Below are positions 9,235 through 19,990 of a DNA stretch of 21,031 bases, piece by piece (the stretch's first letter is position 1; each line of letters opens with the position of its first letter). This DNA comes from Ichthyophthirius multifiliis (Eukaryota > Ciliophora > Oligohymenophorea > Hymenostomatida). The notes below the pieces were generated by a model. The model was not told the DNA's origin. It saw only the letters and a list, made by a program, of their open reading frames with translations, and searched no databases. The position numbers were made by a program, and so were the translations under genes. The stretch covers positions 1 to 21,031 of the forward strand of contig NW_004086224.1 of assembly GCF_000220395.1 (NCBI RefSeq), written 5' to 3'.

Positions 9235-12200
9235 ATGAATTATAATAAAATAAACTAAAATTGTTTTTTATACATGAAAAAATCAGATATGGATCAAGAT
9301 TAATAAGAAACAATTTGTAATTCTATAATTTATAAATAAAATAAATATAATATTAACAAGCAATTTGAGGAATAAAAATAATTTTTTCCTAAGTAAAACA
9401 TAAATTATGTAGAAGTTAATAACTCTTAAGAAAAAAATAATAACAATTAATAAAAAAATCATAGAAATGAGAAACAATATGATTAAAATTTAGATAAACA
9501 AAATTAGAAATATTGCTAAATTTTTAATAATAAATTAAATAAACAGAAGAAAATAAAATAATAAAATTATTAAAATACTTAGAATATATAAATAAATGAA
9601 TAAATTTATTATAATTAAAAATAAAGTTATAATAGTTAAAATATACAAAATATTGACAATTAAACCCTTAATATAATAGAATAGTCCATATAAAGAAATG
9701 TTTATAATTAAATATTGAAAATTTTAAGCCTAATGAAGTATTTAAATTAACTTTTTAAAACTCAAAATCAATAAGAAAGTTTAATATTTAAAATAAAAAA
9801 TAATAAATGGAAATCAGACTTTATAGACTATTTAAAAATATATGATATTTTATAAGAAAATTTTTAAATATAGGAGTTTTTTAATGAAAATGACATAAAT
9901 AAATCTGTTTTTATAGATATAATAGAATATAAAAATAAATTATTTGAAAATACAAATAAAGAAAATATAAAAAATGAATATTCTTTTCAAAATTAACAAA
10001 TTGAAATTCGAATTATTTAATGTTTTTTTAATTCTATATAATTTTAAAATTTAGGAATTTTCAGTGGATTTCCAAATCTTGGATTTCTAAATATTTTCGA
10101 ATTTAAATAAAAATATTTTTAAGGATTTTTATTAAATAAAAAATATGATTTTAATTATAAGACACTTGCTTTTTATCTCGATACTTGCTTTTAGGTCAAC
10201 AAACAAGTTAATTAAGTTTTTCATGCATCTTAAATTGAAGAATAATATATAGAAAATGTTAGTATAATTGAAAAAATTCAAGAAATAAAATAGAACTTAC
10301 ATGCATAGCAATACTAGAAATTTTTTTTATTCCCATCTTATTTAATTTAGGAATTTAAAAATAAAATATAAATGAAAATCGAAGATTTTTTTTTACAAAA
10401 ATATGAATGTTTATGTGGATTTTCTTATGAAAAATATAATAAAAGAGCGTTTTTAGCAAAAATAAATTTTAGTTTAGATTTTAAGTTTAATGAGGAAGAA
10501 TTAATATAAATTTATTTACAAGAAATAAAGGAAATTTAAAAAGAAAATGAAGAAATAATAATAAAACAATTTAAAAATACACTTATCTCTGTAATATTTA
10601 ATGGTAAAAATATGCTTTTGGAAGATATAATTTTACCAAATTAATTTTATAGAATAAATGTGCAAGGTTTAGACATTAAAAAAAATAAAGAACAGCTTGA
10701 AAAAGACTTAGAATTAGAAAAAGAAAAAGACTATATAAAAAAAATGGATTTAAAAAAACTTTATATTGAAAATAATTAAAATGCAACTTTATATTTTCGT
10801 AAAGGAATAAGTGCTAGTACTTATTTAAAAAAAATAAAAGATAAACAAATATGTACTGGTATAAAACATGAGAATATAAAAAAGAATATAAAAATATATA
10901 ATATAATCAATATTTGGTTTAGTTTAGAACAAAGTCTTTAAAAAGCTTTAGTTTTAATTAATAACGATGTAGATTTTTTATAAACATGTAGTGATTTTGA
11001 AAATTTCGGTTATTTTTTTGAATGGAAAAGCTATGATTAAGTTTTAGATAGTATTAATAAAAAGGTTTATTAGATATTTTTATTGCTAAAAAGCCCTTAT
11101 TAAGATGAATTGGATGTCTAAAGTTTAATTTCAAATTTTAGTAAAGGATAAATTTATGTATAAGTACTTAGAGAAGATAAATACTATGAATAAAGCAAAG
11201 TGGATTTATTTATAATGGAATATTTGAGTAATTACAAGAAAGATATTCAGTTTAGAATTTTTAAGGGGGTTGTTTAGATAAATTTCTTGATTGAAAATTT
11301 AGAAGATGCTTTAAGTTTAGTTAATAAAATTAATGGAGTTTACTTTTAAGAATAAAAGGTTAGGGCAAGTAAATATTATTAAGGAACTTTTTTATTAGAA
11401 AATGATGAGACTTTTAAAATTTTATAAAATAAGATAGTATAGAAAATGAGTTTTTATAAAAAATTTGTTTAAGTTTTAATTAATGATTTAGACTTATTTA
11501 AATTAAGTGAAAATTCTTAATGTGAGAACTTATAAAGAAATAATACATATGCTTAAAAAAATAATGATGGTTTATAAATATATATTTAAAATGAAAGCTT
11601 ATAAAATAAATATTTGAATATAAAATTAAAATAGTAATAAGGAGAAGCAAATGAAGTACATTTTTTTAATGCTTTTTAAAGTTTAATAAATATATTGAGA
11701 CCTTAGAAAATTCATTTTGATTTTTTTGATAATATAAGTCATAAATAATTATTTTTCTCAAGAATTAAAAATAATAATTCCATTAATAAAATCTAAAATA
11801 AATATTCGTCGTCTTTTTTAAAATTAAAAGATTTTAATATTTTAATTTACGATTCTGATTTATAAAATATAACTTTAGAAAATATATATAACGAATTATT
11901 AAAGGAAGGAAAAAAAAAAGAAAAAAAAAAAGAAAATTAATAAAATAAAATTGATTGTCAAATATGTTTTAATTAAAACGAAAAAATACATTTTTTGTCT
12001 TGTCAATGTTCATTTTGTGAAAATTGTTTAATTTTTCTTTTAGAAAATTAAAAAACTGACAATATTTTGTGTTGTCCAAACCATAAAGACATATATATAA
12101 CTTGGAAAGACCTATAAAAGATATAAAAAAGTTTAAAAATACAATCAATTTTTGATAAAAAAGTTTAAGAATTTATAGATAAAAAATTTGTCTTATTAAA

Positions 12201-12612
12201 AGAGGAAAGAAAATTAAAATACATTAGGTGTACTACTCCTGATTGTCCTTATTTTTTCGAAAGAAATTTTTCATAAAATCCGGAATTTAATAATGTTTAA
12301 TGTAAAGGATGTTTTTAATGGTTTTGCTTATAAGAAAATTAATAAAAAAAAGATTTTTTTTTACATAAAGTCCATTTTAATTAAACATGTTAATAATCAG
12401 AAGAGGCTTAAAATGAAATTAAGAATTTAACTCAATAATTAAATCTTATAAATTGTCCGTAATGTAACATTTTAAAAGTTAAAGATGATGATGGATGTTT
12501 GCATATTTAATGTTAATGTGGATGTCATTATTGTTAGAAATGTAGGTTAAGCTTTAACTCAGCAGATGAAACTTATAAACATTTACATAATATACATGGA
12601 GGAATATATTGA
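9235..12612 (+). CDS. RBR (RING1-IBR-RING2) E3 ubiquitin ligase, intronless
   Basis: One uninterrupted frame of 1,126 codons ending in TGA; an in-frame ATG at 9274 is an alternative start. The C-terminal ~220 residues form an RBR module. RING1 begins at Cys908 (CQICFNQNEK, then LSCQCSFCENC, then CCPNH). The IBR begins at Cys999 (RCTTPDCPYFF, then QCKGCFQWFCLQ). RING2 begins at Cys1074 (NCPQCNILKV, then DDDGCLHIQCQCGCHYCQKC). Cys1088 in the DGCLHI motif aligns with the catalytic cysteine that accepts ubiquitin as a thioester in HHARI and parkin. The chain ends 22 residues after the last RING2 Cys with several His. The first ~900 residues are Asn/Lys/Gln-rich and unassigned. A segment just past the middle (NLEDALSLVNKINGVYF) is RRM-like, which recalls the helicase-RBR proteins, but no helicase motif is visible. 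The lack of introns contrasts with its neighbours. Confidence 0.94.
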
Positions 12613-13223
12613 TTATTTTTTATATATTTGATTTCGATGATTTTACTTTAAATTTTAAAAATTAGCTTTAATAATCCCGATTATATTTTTTTTTGATTTT
12701 ATAAATGAGTAAAATAATTAGTTTATATTTTTTAATATTTTTATTGACTGTTATTATTTTATAATAAAATACAATATTTTTTTTCCATTTATAAAAGCTT
12801 CTTTTTTTATTTTATGTTTATTTTTAAATTATATTTAATTTAGTTAATATGATTTTACTATAATATAAAAAAGGTAATAAAAATTTAACTTAAAATTATA
12901 AAAATTAATCAATGTTGTTTCATTATTTATTATTTTTCAAAAACCCTTCCTTAATCGAAAAAATAACTTGTTTTTTTAGCAAAAAAAACAATAAAAAATT
13001 CATTAAAAAAGTAAAATTATTTACATTTTTATTATACTTAAGTTATAAAAAAATGAAGATATTAAAATAATTTTTTAAATTGCAAGTATAAATATATAAT
13101 TTTGGATTTATTTATTAATAAAAAGTATTTTATAATTTTTATTTTTTTTCCCTCTAAAATAAAGCTCATATTTCTTCAAAAATAAGTTTTTCTTTTTAAA
13201 ATTTTGTTAATGAGAATTCATTT

Positions 13224-13973
13224 ATGGACTTCCTTTTAAAAAATTTATTAGAAAAAGTGAATTTATCATTTTTTTATTATATTATTAAGGATTTTCATGC
13301 TATATTAGATATAGAAAAACTATTTTTTATTTTTTTTTACAAAAAAAATCATATTTATTAATCTTCTTTTTAATAAATTTCATTAAATCATTAAAAACTA
13401 TTTTTTATTATTCAAAAAAAAAAAAAAAAAAATTATATAAATAAAAATGTAAATTTATTATTATTTTACATTTTCCATAACTTAAAAAGTTATTTTGTTT
13501 GTTTAAAAGTAATAAAATATTCTTTATATTTACTAAAAGATTATAACAAATATTATTTTTTTTGTACTTTTATATTCTATTAATATAATTATATATAGAC
13601 TATTCTAGAATATCTATGTTTTATAATCTTAATTTTATATAAAAAATCTTATTTTTATTTAAAAAAAAATTTTTTCTCATTAAAAACTTATTTTTATACT
13701 ATTATATATTATTGTTTCATCAAAACTAATCCTTCTTTTTTTATTAAAATATTAAAGGATGTTCTTTTTTTTATCATTTAAATATTAATTAAGTTTAAAT
13801 ATCTCAAAAATAAATTTAGAACTAATATTAAAAAGTATTTAATGAAGCTAAAAACTAAAAAAGAATTCTTATATATGAAAGAATATAATCAAATTTAAAA
13901 GAAATATTTATTTTATGGAAAGTTAAAAGTAAGAGGAGGAGGAAGAATGACAAAATTAAACTAAAAAGGTTGA
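13224..13973 (+). other. Doubtful open frame of 249 codons
   Basis: It starts at ATG and stays open to TGA if TAA/TAG are Gln. The beginning (MDFLLKNLLEKVNLSFFYYI) and the end (KVRGGGRMTKLNQKG) look more protein-like than the middle, which is Phe/Tyr/Ile/Lys-rich and contains homopolymer runs typical of translated spacer DNA. An internal ATG at 13842 would give a 43-residue product covering the G-richer end. No family is recognised. With TGA so rare by composition, a frame this long may arise by chance. Confidence 0.2.
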
Positions 13974-14401
13974 TTTTTTAAAATTGAAATAAAAAAAAAT
14001 AACACTTTTATATAAAATGGATATAATTAGAGGAAAAATTATTAAATAAAAAGATTTAATTTAATTTAATTTAAAATAAAGCTTAAAATTTATCCTTTTT
14101 TTATTTTTTTTTGATTATTTTAAAAAATAAATAATATTTTTGCAAATTTTTTAAAACATTTTTTATTTTTTTTTGTTAATGTTTATGTATTTTCATCTAT
14201 TCAATTATAATATAGTTTTTCTTTAAAAAATATTTATTTCGAAAAAAATTAATTATTAATGCATTTAATTTGCATTTTTATTATTTTCGAAATTATATTG
14301 AGATATATATATATATATTCTTTATTTTTATTTATTTCTATCATGTATATATGATTTATATTTTATAATGTTGTTAAATTAAAACAATTTGTATTAAAAA
14401 C

Positions 14402-14445
14402 CTTAAAAATATGGTATTTATTTAACCTTAAGTATCATATTTAAG
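14402..14445. other. Small hairpin
   Basis: CTTAAAAATATGGTA at 14402-14416 pairs with TATCATATTTAAG at 14433-14445, with a two-base bulge and one mismatch, closing a 16-nt loop. A slightly GC-richer stretch follows to about 14490. It lies about 280 nt past the 3' end of the bromodomain gene. It could be part of a 3' end signal or a small RNA, or be chance in AT-rich DNA. Confidence 0.3.
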
Positions 14446-14725
14446 TTCTGTGTTTTGGGAATATATATAGGCTGATATTATTATTTGGAATATTTTTTAT
14501 AAAAATATTAGTGAATTTATAAATTAAAGCATTTGTTTTATATAAAAATAGTAAAATTATATAAAAACGATATTTAAAAGTATTTTAGTTTTTTTTTTTA
14601 TTTTATTTTTTTTTACAAAAAAATACTCCTTATTTTAAAGTAAAAAATATATATATATATTATATTTTATTAAAAGAAATAAATAATTAAAGTTTTTATA
14701 AAAATATCCTTTTTTTTATGTTTTT

Positions 14726-15421
14726 TCATTCTTTTTATTCAAGTATTTGTAGCATTTATTGAGCATAATTTTCATTCAAATTAGTTAAATTGATTTATAG
14801 AGTATCATCTTAAATAAAGTTGGGCAAAATTTCTGGGAATTTGTCAACAATTAATGCTAATAAGACAATAATCTATTATTCATTAGCATTTTTTAATTTA
14901 AAAGCTAAATTAAGTCTAGCAGTAGCATTATTATATTTTTTTTCTAGATTATTAATAGAATTTACATTATTTTCAGTACTTCCTTTATTTTAATTACTTG
15001 TATTATAATTATTTTAATTAAAATTCGCATTATTATTAGAATTATTATTATTTACAATATTATTTAATTAGCTAAATTTTTGTATCTTTTTTATTTTTTA
15101 TGGCTTTTTCATATTGTTTATATATAATTGTTTTAAAATATTTGTTTATTTTTTCATTTTTATTGCTTATTAGTATATAGTAGATCCTTGTCTATTATAT
15201 TATTTACAATTATTCCAAATTAAATATATATCAGAAAATAATTCTTTGTAATTTTTGTATTTTTTTTAATTAATTTTTTATGTTATTGTCTCTAAATCCA
15301 TCGGATTTTTTATTATTTTAGGGTAATCATATAATCCTAATGCTTGGTAATCAACTGGTTTTTTAAAATGTTCGCAATCTGGATATTTTTTCAATTCTTT
15401 TATTATTTAATGGTATTCCAT
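14726..15421 (-). CDS. BET-like protein: single bromodomain plus NET-like C-terminus
   Basis: Single-exon frame of 231 residues ending in TGA. Residues 1-~100 are a bromodomain: [17 protein letters not shown] (helix Z), the ZA loop with [17 protein letters not shown], helix B with [16 protein letters not shown], and YNRQGSTIY in the BC loop. Asn76 there is the conserved acetyl-lysine-binding residue. A basic Asn/Gln-rich linker follows. Residues ~160-225 ([19 protein letters not shown], then [20 protein letters not shown]) resemble the NET (extra-terminal) domain of BET proteins, which recruits partners. It should therefore read acetylated histones in the nucleus. BET proteins usually have two bromodomains and are longer; short single-bromodomain forms are known in ciliates. 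The frame stays open upstream to about 15540 (KIFLSPKINNFFKKK) without an ATG, so an unseen 5' exon is possible; the ATG at 15421 is the conservative start. Confidence 0.9.
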
Positions 15422-15733
15422 TTATTTTTCTATATATATTTATTGCTAATTATATGCTTTTTTTTTAAAAAAATTATTTATTTTTGGTGATAAAAATATT
15501 TTAATTTTATTTTCTTCCTTATAATTTTTTTAATTAAATAAAATATATTTTAATTTATTAATGATTTTTAAATTTATAAAAAAAAAAAAAAAAATTAAAA
15601 AAGTTTATTAATTTATAAAGCTTTTAAAAAATACAATTATAATATATATACTAAAGAACATTTTTATATATAAGTTTCTAAATAAATAAAAATATATATT
15701 TATTATATGAACTTATTAGTCTTATATATCTTT
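15422..15733. other. Short spacer between tandem minus-strand genes
   Basis: About 310 nt with a long A/T homopolymer near 15578-15595. The minus-strand frame of the bromodomain gene remains open through its first ~120 nt, so part of this spacer may be 5' coding sequence or leader of that gene. The rest holds nothing I can support. Confidence 0.5.
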
Positions 15734-17622
15734 TCAATATTTCTTATTTTCTAAAATTTTTTATTTAACTCGGAATACCTTTATTTTTAATATATCACAT
15801 AATTAATTAGTACCATTATAAACTAAGTGTGCATAAGCTTTGAAAATATTTATATATATAATTTATTAATTTTTAATATTACATAGTAAACAAACGATAA
15901 AAACAATGTAAAGTAAGGTGGCTTCACATACTAAGCATTTACCAAAAATATTTCCATAAACAGTATTTCCTAATAAAGAAGCCATACATATATTTGTAAT
16001 AATACTAACTTAGTTAAAATTATTTTTAGAAACGTGACACAATTATATTATTGACTATTTTAAAAATAAATTTTTTAAATTTTTTTTTTTATTTATTTAT
16101 TACAACGACTCTACACCAGCATAATGCACTTATATATGTGAGAATTCTTGTTTATTATAAGCTTACATTCGAAGGGGAAAATGCAAAAATATAAGTTATT
16201 GTAAAATGAATGAAAAAAAATTGGCTAGTATTTTTTATTAATTTTTTTAGTGTTTCAAATCCTTTTACTTAATATATTCTGTACAATCTAATAGATTTAA
16301 ATGTAATTTTTTAATTTTAAATATATATATATTTTTTACATATTTAATGTTGCGAAAACCGAAGCTGCGTAAAATCCTATAACTGTTATACTATTATTTT
16401 TTAATCCCCATATACTATCTTTAAGCCAGTATTCATTTCCTTTTAAAAAAATTTAATTAGAATATAATACTAATAATATTAATTATTAAAAATGAAACCC
16501 ATATAAGCAGTAAATAAATAAACAACTCCAATAGAAAAGCATCCTTCAGCAGCTCCATTAATTAAAGGAAGGTACATTATATCAGTATAATACTAAATAT
16601 TTTATAAAATGAATTAATACATAATATAATCTTATAATTTTTTTATTTATTTACTTCATCTAAAGTGGTAATAAAAAAAGGTACTGATCCACACAAATTT
16701 AAAGAATACATTAAATAACTATTTCCAAAACCAACACATGCAGAAAGACTCATTCCTTAGATAGTAACAATAAGTGCATCACATCCATGATCAATAAGTA
16801 ATCCTAACGGTGATGAATTACCTTTTCATATTTTAAATTAATTTATGATTTTAGATGTTATTTATTCAATATTGATTCTTTCTTTTGTTTTTTTCTGGAA
16901 TATTTTTTTATAAAAACTCAATAATTTTTTTTTTTAAAAAAATGGGTAATTGGTTATTATAAAAATATTACAGAAAAAGAAAAATATAAGAATCAATATG
17001 AAAAAATAATATATAAAATTAATTGTTTTACCGGTTTTTCTTGCTTGTTTTCCATCCATATTATCGAAATTCTAATTAACATAAATAAAATATAATTTTT
17101 TGTTTAACTACCATGTAAACTAAATGCATAATCCCTGTAAAAATTATTAGCCATTTAGGAATATCTTTTGATTCGTCACCTGGAGCTATCCATAATATGA
17201 GTAAATGAGGAATCATTACACATATGAAACCTATTAATGTTATCTTTTATATTTTTATATTATATATTTAAATTTTTTTTTTTACTGTATTCGGTCTATT
17301 AATTATAATAGAAAAGTATAATAATATAAATAAATTTTATAAAAAAAATATTTATATTTTGAATATAATGATTTTTACGCTACTGTTACTGGTACGTGTC
17401 TAATTGATAAAAAAAAAAAATGTTTATTATAATTTTTTTAATTTTATTTTTAATTATTTATTATATGCTTGATTACCTCAAAAATTATTCAGCTAATGGA
17501 CCAAATATATAATTATATAGAATCGAATTATCTATTCCATTATATTTATAACTTTTCAACTAGTTTTCACATTATTCAGGAATATACTTGTATTAAAGTA
17601 GTCTTTTATAAAGAGTTTACAT
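15734..17622 (-). CDS. CDP-alcohol phosphotransferase (choline/ethanolamine phosphotransferase, Kennedy pathway)
   Basis: Eleven exons: 17622-17477, 17399-17379, 17295-17286, 17243-17112, 17071-17032, 16821-16655, 16592-16499, 16439-16340, 16278-16104, 16054-15883 and 15837-15734. They total 1,161 nt, 386 residues, the usual family length. The CDP-alcohol phosphatidyltransferase signature is complete at residues 109-131: DGKQAR, eight residues, G123, D127 and D131 within GLLIDHGCD. These Asp residues bind the metal and CDP-alcohol. Other landmarks are YKYNGIDNSILYNYIFGP at the N-terminus, APNTITLIGF, and YYTDIMYLPLINGAAEG. Several hydrophobic segments indicate a multi-pass ER/Golgi membrane enzyme. 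It should transfer phosphocholine or phosphoethanolamine from its CDP form to diacylglycerol, the last step of PC or PE synthesis. Because ciliates also make aminoethylphosphonate lipids, that headgroup is a possible substrate. Which headgroup is used cannot be told from sequence. Introns are 40-83 nt except one of 210 nt. Confidence 0.95.
16869..16999. repeat. Fold-back (MITE-like) palindrome inside an intron
   Basis: ATATTGATTCTT at 16869-16880 is repeated exactly as its reverse complement at 16988-16999. Similarity continues inward for about 50 nt per arm: the pieces TTTTTCTG, AATATTTTT and ATAA recur in order on the opposite strand, with a few mismatches and a small gap. The ~30-nt centre is itself a T-run followed by an A-run. 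The element lies within intron 16822-17031 of the phosphotransferase gene; removing about 131 nt would leave an intron of ordinary size. No coding capacity and no clear target-site duplication are seen. Confidence 0.6.
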
Positions 17623-18238
17623 AATGAAATTTTTAATTTTAAATTATTTTATTTTCTCCTTGATACAAATTAAGTAATATAAATAATTAAAAAAATGTAT
17701 TTTTATACATATAAAAAAAATACATATATATAAAGCTATTCATATTATAAATATAAATTTTTGTATATAATTTTTGTAAAATATAATAATATACATAACT
17801 ATTAATAATTTTTTGCTTTAGTATAAAAATATAATTAATTTTACAAACTATTTCATTATATTTAATATATATAAGGTTTTAATAATGCTTAAAAACTAAA
17901 TTATAAATAGAAATTTTTCCTATTATTTCATTTTTAAATTAAAAAAATAACTTTTGAAAAATTTCAAATATAATTTTATAGACATAAAAATATATAAAAA
18001 AAATATATATATTAAGATAAGATGATTCTATTTATCAATGTAAGAATAATAATATAATTAATTATAATGATTTTTAAATAAATAGATTAAATTAATTACA
18101 CTAATCTTTAATAATTAAAATATATTAATTTATTTTTAGTTTATATATATGCAGAAAAAAAAAAAATCAATTAAAAAATAAAATATATAATTAATATATA
18201 TATATATATATTATTTAAAAAAAAATATTTTTAAATTT
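17623..18238. promoter_or_regulatory. AT-rich spacer upstream of the phosphotransferase gene
   Basis: About 615 nt of nearly pure A/T to the right of the phosphotransferase start, so it should contain that gene's promoter. TA-rich runs occur near 18200-18211. No motif, RNA gene or coding frame can be supported. Confidence 0.5.
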
Positions 18239-19363
18239 ATGATTTAAACATAATTTAGATATTAATATTTTTAACTTTCTTTTTATTTACCATATATATA
18301 AAATAGTTCATTTTTAAAAATTAAGAATATTCATATATTTTAAAAATAATATTATTCGCATATTAATAAAGTGAACTAAAAATAATGGAAAATACAGTCA
18401 GATAATAATGATATTAAATTACAAAAATTAAATAAACTATAAAAATTAATTTTTTAAAATAACATAGTGAAGAGAAATTTATTTAAAAAAAATAATATTT
18501 TAAATGTAAATAATTATAAAAAATATTAAAGTTTTTCGAACTTTGCATATAATATAAATAACAAAGGAGAACATATTTAACTTTATATTGTCTATTTTCT
18601 ATTTGTTTGTATAATAAAGGTGATTATAGAAAGATTTTAGAATTTTTTTAAAAAAATAATGAAAGTGTAAAATGAAATTATAAATAAAATATATATAATC
18701 CATTTAGAACTACTAAATTTATCATATAATTTTTTCTTTATTAATTTTAAAAGAAAAATTTAATTAAAAAGTAGTATATATTATTTAAAAGAATCAATAT
18801 AAAAATTTTAATAAAGAAACTAAGCCCTTAAAAATAGAATGATTTTGATAGAATATGTATTTTCTGTGAATAAAAATATACAAGAACATATCTTAAATAT
18901 GAATATTAATAATAATTTGTATATGAAAAAGTGCTAATTATAAACATGCTTTTTTAAAAAAATTAATTATTATAAAAAAATTATAAGTAATATGTAAAAA
19001 ATATTAAATGAACTTTATTAAAAAAAGGGAATAAATTTAAAAAAATAAAATCATAATTTTACATTTAATCAAATCATTTTATTTTATATATAATCAAAAA
19101 TGTTATTACATATTAATATAGAAAAACCAAACACTTGGATATTTAAAAAATCCGATATAGAATAGATAAATAATCAAATAAAAAAAATATTTAAAGAGAA
19201 GAAAAGAAAAAATAAGAAATTTAAAGATTAAAAGAATGATAAAATTATTTATATATTTAAGAGATTATTAGTTATATAAAAAATAGTAACCTTAAAATCG
19301 TAATTAATTGAATATAAGTAATAAATAATTAATTAAAAATAACAAAAATAAATATAAATATGA
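18239..19363 (+). other. Long TGA-free frame, possible uncharacterised gene or relic
   Basis: From ATG to TGA this frame has 375 codons if TAA/TAG are Gln. The translation is Lys/Ile/Asn/Gln-rich with some gene-like passages (YIIHLELLNLSYNF, IEKPNTWIFKKSDIEQ). No conserved domain is recognised, and there are no evident GT...AG introns restoring a link to the open segments downstream. The same length of TGA-free frame could occur by chance in DNA with so little G, and neighbouring real genes have more Gly, Ala and Asp. It may be an AT-rich, fast-evolving gene, a decayed gene, or spacer. Confidence 0.3.
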
Positions 19364-19395
19364 ACAAATTAATAATATTAAATATTATTATAAAA

Positions 19396-19990
19396 ATGGA
19401 AAAAAAGATAGTAAATGCGTTAGCAAAATTAAATTAATAATTGAAATAAAATTATTTAAATGGAAAATAAACATAATAATTCGAATTACTATTTTTAAAA
19501 AAGATTGGAAATAAAATAGCATCAAATTTAAGAGCTTTAAATTGAAAAAATCATCTATTCAAATGATTGAAATTTTTTTGATAGTATGAGTAATTCTATA
19601 GAAAATGGATAATACTAATTAATTTTAACATTTATTTAAGTAAAAATAACAAATCTATGTAAACAATAGAAATAGTCAGCAAAATATTAAAAAATTTATA
19701 ATTGTAAAAAAAAATATTGGTATTATTTCTATTAAAAATATAGACAAAAAATAAAATGTTCAAACATAATTTATACTCTACTTTTTTAAAAATACAAGCT
19801 TATAGGAAGGAAATATTTTATACTAAATAATTCTATTAGTATCATAAAATTAGCTGCTAAAAAGAAGAAGAAAAATTCATTTTTTTCGGTATATACCATA
19901 TATAATTAAATCAAGAACTTTTAATAACTTTTTTAAATGTATATCTATTATTCGATGATCAAACAAATGTTTTTTTTTTTTTTAATATTA
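19396..19990 (+). other. Cluster of short gene-like frames, possible exons or decayed gene
   Basis: A 49-codon frame at 19396-19545 has a balanced composition (KIVNALAKLNQQLKQ, LLFLKKIGNKIASNLRALN). Further on, frames with SMSNSIENGQYQLIL near 19588 and EEEKFIFFGIYHIQLNQE with LLFDDQTN up to about 19970 also look protein-like, but each lies in a different frame. I could not join them with consistent splice sites. They may be exons of one unrecognised gene, possibly with 18239-19363, or remnants of a gene that has decayed. No family is recognised. Confidence 0.3.

Larger units (their letters stand above)
12613..14725. other. Long spacer between convergent genes
   Basis: About 2.1 kb between the 3' ends of the RBR gene and the bromodomain gene. 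It is the longest stretch here without a supported gene. It holds a TGA-free frame at 13224-13973, a G-rich purine patch near 13931-13948 and a small hairpin at 14402-14445, each listed separately. No tRNA, rRNA, transposon or conserved protein is recognised. Confidence 0.5.

Noticed and set aside
9283-9477. Minus-strand hydrophobic frame
   Set aside because: Antisense to the N-terminal part of the RBR ligase frame; its hydrophobicity follows from reading A-rich Lys/Asn/Gln codons backwards.
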